Assembly (NCBI GenBank): GCA_037178675.1
Contig: JAYMGJ010000026.1
Span: 19,556 to 83,555, forward strand
DNA length: 64,000 bases
From: Scleroderma bovista
Taxonomy: Eukaryota; Basidiomycota; Agaricomycetes; Boletales; Sclerodermataceae
Direction of reading: 5' to 3'
Position numbers and translations under genes: made by a program. Numbering within the stretch: the first letter of the stretch is position 1; each line of letters starts with the position of its first letter. The notes beneath the pieces were generated by a model. It made no database searches, was not told where the DNA came from, and saw only the letters and a program-made list of their open reading frames with translations. This document shows positions 58,524 to 64,000 of the stretch, in pieces.

Positions 58524-58897
58524 CCATCGTATACCCAGAGAATCCGCGGGTCCATTGGGCCTTCAACGGATCTTACTATCTCCCCTCTGCTAAGCTTCAC
58601 GCTTATTCGACGCCTCACGCCCGAGCTAACTTCATGGGAGTAGACTATCAGTCGCTCCACTATGAAGATCCTGCTCTCGCGACCGTCCCAGCCTTCTGGA
58701 TCGATCCCTGCCCAGAGATCTACCAGCCAGCCAGTCGTTGGCGGCATCCTCTCTACTCTGAGCAGCGATTTTCTGGAGCTATCCTGTCATATCCATACTT
58801 TTGCCAGTCACAACTCCAGTCTAACCATGGCCTGCCTGACCTCTCCTTAGGCATAGATGCAACTCCGGATCTAGTCTGGCCATCTCCAGCCCTATAG
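58505..58897 (+). CDS. Leader ORF 2, overlaps ORF 1 in the -1 frame
   Basis: 130 codons, beginning MVGEELAIVYPENPRVHWAF; rich in Tyr/Trp/Pro/His. It overlaps the end of leader ORF 1 by 19 nt in the -1 frame, so it could be its continuation by frameshifting or splicing, or the result of a single indel in one long gene. No family recognised. Confidence 0.4.
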   Translation: MVGEELAIVYPENPRVHWAFNGSYYLPSAKLHAYSTPHARANFMGVDYQSLHYEDPALATVPAFWIDPCPEIYQPASRWRHPLYSEQRFSGAILSYPYFCQSQLQSNHGLPDLSLGIDATPDLVWPSPAL

Positions 58898-58899
58898 CT

Positions 58900-60230
58900 G
58901 CACTCCAGCTCAACTCCGGTCACTACGTCCATCTCCGCCTCAGGACTAACCCCTGTCTTCCTACAGACAGATCCGCGGTCTAACTCCTCCGTGTCGGACC
59001 TGTACCTACCACTAGTCGCTACTCCGGTTTCAGTCCGGCCACTCCCTTAGCCTTGTTTGCGATGTAGCCCAACTCCGGCTGGTACATCCAACTCCGGCTC
59101 AGTTCTGCTCCTGCTCCTGCTCCGCTTCCTCTGTCAGGTCCACCAAAGGCTTAGGACATTTCCATGTCCAACTCCGGACCTTCCTCCGGCTACTCTGCCC
59201 TTCCTCCGCTCATACACTCCCTCCGCTCTTGCACTTCCTCCGGTCCTGCACTTCCTCCGGTCCCACTTCCTCCGGTCCTGGACATCGCTCCAGACTTAAC
59301 ATTAGTTAAGTCCACCTCTGACCCTTACCTGTCCTCTTCCGACCTAGTTCCCTTGTCCCTGCTTTCCTCTGTCGTCCCTGCTAACTCTAGTTCCCCGTGT
59401 CTGCTTCCACTCCGGTTTATTTTCTGTCCCTGCTTTATTTTCTTGTACCTGGTTTATATTCCTGTCTGCTTCTGCTCCATCCCTTGTCTCGACATTAGGT
59501 GTTTACTTGTCACCGTATATACTCACCTTAGTTTCATTACTATATAAACTACCATACTCCGGCCTAGTAAGTCCTTAGATCAAATCTCGACTAAGATACT
59601 CCCCACTCTGTACTACCATTATGCTCTCCTAATCCATCTGTTCATCTGAACTCTGAACTCCGGCCAACTCCAGCCTCCGTCCTATCTCGTCCCCTTGGTC
59701 CTATGTCTGATCCTAGCAAGTCTCCTACTTGCACGAGGGCAAAAGCCACCTCTGTCCCCAGACTCGATGCTAGACCTCTCAGGACTTATCCACCTCTGGG
59801 ATGTCCTTCGCTCCGGACAAACTGCGCTCAACTCCGGACCACTTTCCCGCGGTCCGGACTTACTCCGCAAAAACCCGGACCTTACTCCCTGTGCTTCTCT
59901 AGTGCCCGGACTTCGTTCGTTTGACCCAGACTTGACTCTCCACACTAACTAGCACCTACTAGTGTCTGGACTTACCTCCTCATTAGTTCCCTGCACCTCT
60001 GGACCTCCTAGTAAGATCGTTGAGGAGAACCGGTTTTGACATATCCTGTCTCTTCGGGACTGGCACAATTGGCTCAAAGTCAACTTCAGGTACACCTGGA
60101 AGCAGAGACCGCAGCGAGCACAGTTCTTGATACCTGCGTGCATGGAGCGACCCGGTATCCTCTTCGAGGAAAGTCAGGATCTCTGGGTGGTTCACACCAC
60201 TCTCATCCATCTCGATATGGTGGACTATCA
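58900..60230. repeat. CTCCGG-rich low-complexity DNA in the copia leader
   Basis: CTCCGGTC / CTCCGGAC / ACTCCGGC motifs recur dozens of times in both frames, including a local array at 59210-59285 (CACTTCCTCCGGTCC). All open frames here are Ser/Pro/Leu simple sequence. No gene called. Confidence 0.6.
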
Positions 60231-60232
60231 AA

Positions 60233-60847
60233 ATGGAGCATTTTCATTCCATGGACTCCAGCCCCACTGGCCATCTAGCCAGGATTGATGCAACAATATC
60301 ACACTCCTGCTCGAAAGGCATGAGGCTGGACGAGAAGGTGATGATGCTCTCGACGATGATGCGGAACGATCAGATTCCGGGATTCCTGGAGGAGCCCTTG
60401 ATTAGGTGCTTCCCAAGTCCCTATTGGCACCCTATTCCTTATTCAGGGAAGGGAAGACCACTATGGAAATCTGATAAAGGACTTCTTAAGTCCGTCTCCG
60501 CTTACATCTTGTACGATAAGGCTCTGGTTGTTCTTTTTACCCCTTATGAAATTTTTCCATGGTCTATGCTTACCTTCAAATATTGGTCTTTGGACGGCAA
60601 CAAGGTTGTCTCCAATTATCAGTATTGTCCTGATTACGATTTGGATGTTTTCTTTGACATTTTACCTAGGCATTGGTCGTATACGACATTTACGATACCT
60701 ACGGACTCCTTGGATTCCTCATCTTCAACAGAAGAGGATACACAATCTGAATCTTCTTCATCTTCTGAAGAAGATCTTGTCTTTCTTCCACCTGTTTCTG
60801 TTACTGCTGTACCGGAACTGATTTTACTAAATCTTTTTGATTTTTAA
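60233..60847 (+). CDS. Leader ORF 3 upstream of gag
   Basis: 204 codons, ends 17 nt before the gag start codon. The ordered part has PLIRCFPSPYWHPIPYSGKG, AYILYDKALVVLFTPYEIFP and FKYWSLDGNKVVSNYQYCPD; the end is Ser/Glu-rich. No family recognised. The real start could be a later Met. Confidence 0.4.
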   Translation: MEHFHSMDSSPTGHLARIDATISHSCSKGMRLDEKVMMLSTMMRNDQIPGFLEEPLIRCFPSPYWHPIPYSGKGRPLWKSDKGLLKSVSAYILYDKALVVLFTPYEIFPWSMLTFKYWSLDGNKVVSNYQYCPDYDLDVFFDILPRHWSYTTFTIPTDSLDSSSSTEEDTQSESSSSSEEDLVFLPPVSVTAVPELILLNLFDF

Positions 60848-60863
60848 ATATATCAGAATCATT

Positions 60864-61562
60864 ATGTCCGGAAACACTGGTGACATGAAGAAGACCACAC
60901 CCATTCTTACTGGCGCATCCAACTACTTGGAATGGAAGTCCGCCATGAAGTCGCTCTTGCAAGTCATGGGAGTTTGGCGCTATGCGCATCATCAGGTACC
61001 CGCTGTTGTTGCTGGACAGGCTGGTGCAACCGCTGAGCAACAAGCAACTGATGAAGTCAATCGGGATAAAGCCCTCGGTACGATCACGTACTACACATCC
61101 GCACTCATCAGACAGAATCTGATGAACGAGAACCAACCCCATGCTGTTTGGGCTGCGCTCAACACCTCTTATGGGACTCCTAGCACTGCCGGTGTCTTTG
61201 TTGAGTTCAAACGTCTCACGCGGATGATAATTCCAGGGAATCAGGATCCCACTCCGGCTATACATCAAATGCAGTCCATGATTGGCTACTTGGCCTCTAA
61301 CGGCCTAACTCTCCCTGACTCTGCTCAAGCAATGCTTCTTCTTGGTGCCTTACCGAATGAGTGGCAAGGCTTCGCTTCCACACTCCTGGCCACCTTATTG
61401 GTCAACCCGAATGCTGCTCAAATTGCTGCAGGTGTTCAATGCCTCACATTTGATGCAGTTCTTCTGAAAATAATGGAAGAATGGTCCAGGAAATCCGGCA
61501 AGTCAGTAATGTCCGACCGTAAAGAAGGAACAAAATGTGCAGGCAGGACCTTCTTGCCCTAG
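60864..61562 (+). CDS. Ty1/copia gag
   Basis: Capsid protein of a copia-type retroelement. Start MSGNTGDMKKTTP (60864), then the copia gag signature LTGASNYLEWKSAMKSLL, HAVWAALNTSYG and MLLLGALPNEWQGF. The nucleocapsid-type Cys/His knuckle (GPSCPRCKKCSGRHNTTDHH, ~61541-61600) is read in another frame, so a frameshift near 61530 separates it. The 61.6-62.0 kb part is Lys/Gly-rich, then acidic, as in gag-protease linkers. Confidence 0.8.
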   Translation: MSGNTGDMKKTTPILTGASNYLEWKSAMKSLLQVMGVWRYAHHQVPAVVAGQAGATAEQQATDEVNRDKALGTITYYTSALIRQNLMNENQPHAVWAALNTSYGTPSTAGVFVEFKRLTRMIIPGNQDPTPAIHQMQSMIGYLASNGLTLPDSAQAMLLLGALPNEWQGFASTLLATLLVNPNAAQIAAGVQCLTFDAVLLKIMEEWSRKSGKSVMSDRKEGTKCAGRTFLP

Positions 61563-61998
61563 ATGCAAGAAGTGTTCTGGACGCCATAACACCACAGATC
61601 ACCATGATGATTTATAAAAAGACGTTCACTCCTAATGCCACTGCAGGACCTTCTACGTTCCCACCGAAGAATCAGGTGGCTGGAAAAGGGAAAGGAGGAA
61701 GGAAAGAAGGGAAAAGGAAAACAGCCTTACAAGGGTAAAGGCAAGCAGCATCAAAACACTGCAGAACAAACTGCACAGATCATCGAACTTGGTTCTGACG
61801 ATGATTCCGATGCTGGGTCCATCTCTAATATTCCTGAGACAGGCTGGTCCGTGCTTACTCCATCCCAACTTGCTGCAGAGTCAGTATTACGTTCTGTGCG
61901 TAATGACCTGGCAAGAAGGAAAAGGGATGATGAGGAATATGCACGTAGGCTAGCTACGAGACCATGGACTCCCGATGACGGGACCATAAAGTATTGAG

Positions 61999-63600
61999 AT
62001 GACGGTTTTGTTTGTGACCAATATAACAATGAAAGCTTTGACTGCTATACCTTTGTGCACCTCTAAGGAGAGTGACAAAAGGTGTCTTTGCTTAACATCT
62101 CCCCATTCAGCACAAAAAACCAAATCTCACTGCCCCAAGCATAAACATTTAACAGGCCTATGGTTAATGGATTCCGGTGCAAACCGATCATTTCCACTCC
62201 ATATCTTGATGACTTCCTAACATACAAGGAACTTCAAAAGCCTATAAATGTGGGTACTGCTGGTGCTGAAATAATTCAAGTTTTTAGGCATAGGTACAGT
62301 TGCCTTCAAAGCTAAAGTTGGCAATGTACAAAAACAAATCTATCTTCGACATGTCTACTATTCTCCATCTGGAGATAGATGTATTTGTTCACTTCAGTGG
62401 TTAACCACAAAACTCAAATGAAACTATACCGCCGACGCAAAGATAACTCGTGTCTTCGATTCACGAAATGAAGTCTTCTTGGAAGGGACTAGGTTAATTC
62501 CAAGAAACAATCTCCATTGGTTTTATGGGAAACCGATACATCAGACTGGAGCTCTTGGACTTCTCGTGGATTTGGACAATAAAATCCATTTCAACGGTGC
62601 AATGTGCAACCGTTACAATAAAATTCAACAGCTATGATCTATGGCATAGTCATCTAGGTCATCCTAACCCTCAAACTATGCGGCATGCCACTCGCACTAC
62701 CGATGGTATTGAGAAATTGGACATACCAACAACGACACCACTCTGTCCTTGACTGTCAGATTGGCAAGATGCCCTTCAGGTCTTTTCCATCTTCCGATAA
62801 CGAGCCAGACAAAATACTTGAGATGGTGCACTGTGACCTGGTCGAGTTCCCTGTCTTGTTGTATAATCGACACAAGTATTGTCTCACAATCATTGATGAT
62901 TACTCTGGTTATGGCACAGTTTGTCTTCTGTGGTTAAAGTCGGATACCGCCACCGCATTCTCTACCTGGGTAACCCTGGGCTGAAGAAACAAACTGTCAT
63001 TCACTCCTACGAGTACATTCCAATCGAGGAGGAGAATTTATGGCAACCATATTTAAAACCTTCTCACCTCCAAAGGGGTAGAACAACAACTCTCTGTTTC
63101 GGATCATCCACAACAAAATGGTCGCACAGAAAGGTTCAATCAGACCTTACTCGAGAAAGAAGAAACCATGCGTCATGCCAGCATGTCTACCGAAGAATTC
63201 TTTAGAACTTCGCTCTTGACACTGCCGTCCATGTCTATAACAGGACACCAATGCGCCACATAGGCTGGAAGACACCAGCTTGAACTCCTGTTCAACAAGA
63301 AACCTGATATATCCTACCTTCGAGTATTTGGATGTCTTGCTTATGTCCACATTCCAAAGGACTAAGCGAAAAGACAAACTTACTCCGAAAGCCGAAGAAA
63401 TGATATTCCTTGGGTTATGAACGCAGGAACAAAAGGTTACCACTTCTTGCGGAACAACAGATCTATATATGTGGAAACAACATCCACATTCATTGAAAAT
63501 TTATTCCCAAATTGTCCCGAAGAAAAGTTGAAAAGAAAATCGATATACCTGAACCAATTCATCCTTCTGAAGAAGAAGCAACAGGTAATAACAATGAAAA
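61999..63600 (+). pseudogene. Ty1/copia protease and integrase, decayed
   Basis: The aspartic protease site is LWLMDSGANRSF (~62160), followed by INVGTAGAEIIQV and YYSPSGDRCICSLQWL. The integrase has its zinc-binding HSHLGHP...CPDCQIGK (~62645-62770), then VHCDLVEFPV (Asp), IIDDYSGYG (Asp, ~62890) and QQNGRTERFNQTL with the Glu (~63110). After that come copia-typical KKPDISYLRVFGCLAYVHIPK and KGYHFLRNNRSI. The reading frame changes at least six times and stops occur, so it is dead. Reverse transcriptase has not started by 64000; 63600-64000 is a Pro/Ser-type linker. Confidence 0.85.
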
Positions 63601-64000
63601 TAATCACCAACCTCCCACCGACGATCTGAATTTCCACCCATTGACCCATATCAACCAAATGAGAGTCATACAAGAGGTGATGATTCTAAAAGTGACACCA
63701 CAAAGCCACAAAGTCCAACCCAACGCCCCCCTAAATCTACAGTAGAGGAAGTCGCCGACAACGACTCGCAAGTTCCTCAGGGAGGTCAAACTAGTTCTAA
63801 CAATGGACATCCGGAAGAAGAACTTGGTTATGTTTTTAATAGGCGAACTCAGTCATGGAACCTCTCGAGAACAACAATTACCATGATGAGAACATAAAGG
63901 CCGAGACAAACTAATTCCAGAGTTCATAGTTCCTAATGTACCCAATCCAATCCGTCACAATCCCCCTCATGTTCGCAGTCCACCTTTAAGACCAGACAAT

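Overview
The window is nuclear DNA of a filamentous basidiomycete, most likely an Agaricomycete. Genes are split by short introns of about 44-70 nt with GT..AG ends. The gene content fits as well: a KDZ transposase with a CxC-type cysteine cluster and Ulp1-like tail, a NACHT-type NLR fragment, fungal BTB and HNH proteins, a Helitron helicase remnant and Ty1/copia elements. There is no bacterial operon structure and no rRNA, tRNA or CRISPR array that I can see. This is a repeat-rich accessory region where transposons are nested in genes and in each other; only a few cellular-type genes look intact.

Layout. 0.2-3.4 kb: a hypothetical protein with a possible PD-(D/E)XK-like core (minus) and a casein-kinase-1-like kinase (plus). 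5.27-5.77 kb: a decayed Helitron helicase end with a hairpin/CTAG terminus. 5.78-10.46 kb: a well-preserved multi-exon gene (at least 1139 codons, possible ParB-like motif) whose introns and flanks hold ten copies of the palindrome TAGCATAC-NN-GTATGCTA. 10.5-13.1 kb: repeat debris. 13.2-17.3 kb: an IS630/Tc1-like DDE transposase gene (minus), cut by a 572-bp hAT-like MITE with an 8-bp target duplication. 18.07-22.42 kb: a large unknown gene (minus). 22.5-24.9 kb: local duplications. 24.8-29.8 kb: a small gene converging on a KDZ transposase gene. 30.1-31.9 kb: a Ty1/copia pol fragment.

31.9-56.1 kb is a patchwork of duplicated segments. One unit carries an unidentified ~2-kb segment, an HNH-nuclease gene and a divergent WDR5-like WD40 gene. 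It occurs as copy A (HNH deleted), copy B (HNH cut by a 1148-bp TA-flanked element, WD40 decayed) and copy C (HNH intact). Between A and B lies the start of an NLR gene. A 9158-bp DNA transposon (36,227-45,384) is inserted in an NLR exon and flanked by the 6-bp duplication GGTGAG; joining the exon at one TSD copy restores a continuous frame. It has long inverted repeats, an integrase-fold (rve) DDE transposase and three other genes: BTB, PD-(D/E)XK-like and Cys-rich. I regard this cargo-bearing element and the palindrome-studded gene as the two most interesting objects here.

56.7-64.0 kb: a decayed Ty1/copia element on the plus strand with a 5' LTR, a primer-binding site matching the anticodon arm of initiator tRNA-Met, an unusually long leader with extra ORFs, then gag, protease and integrase. 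It runs off the right edge. Identifications come from reading motifs; no database search was run.
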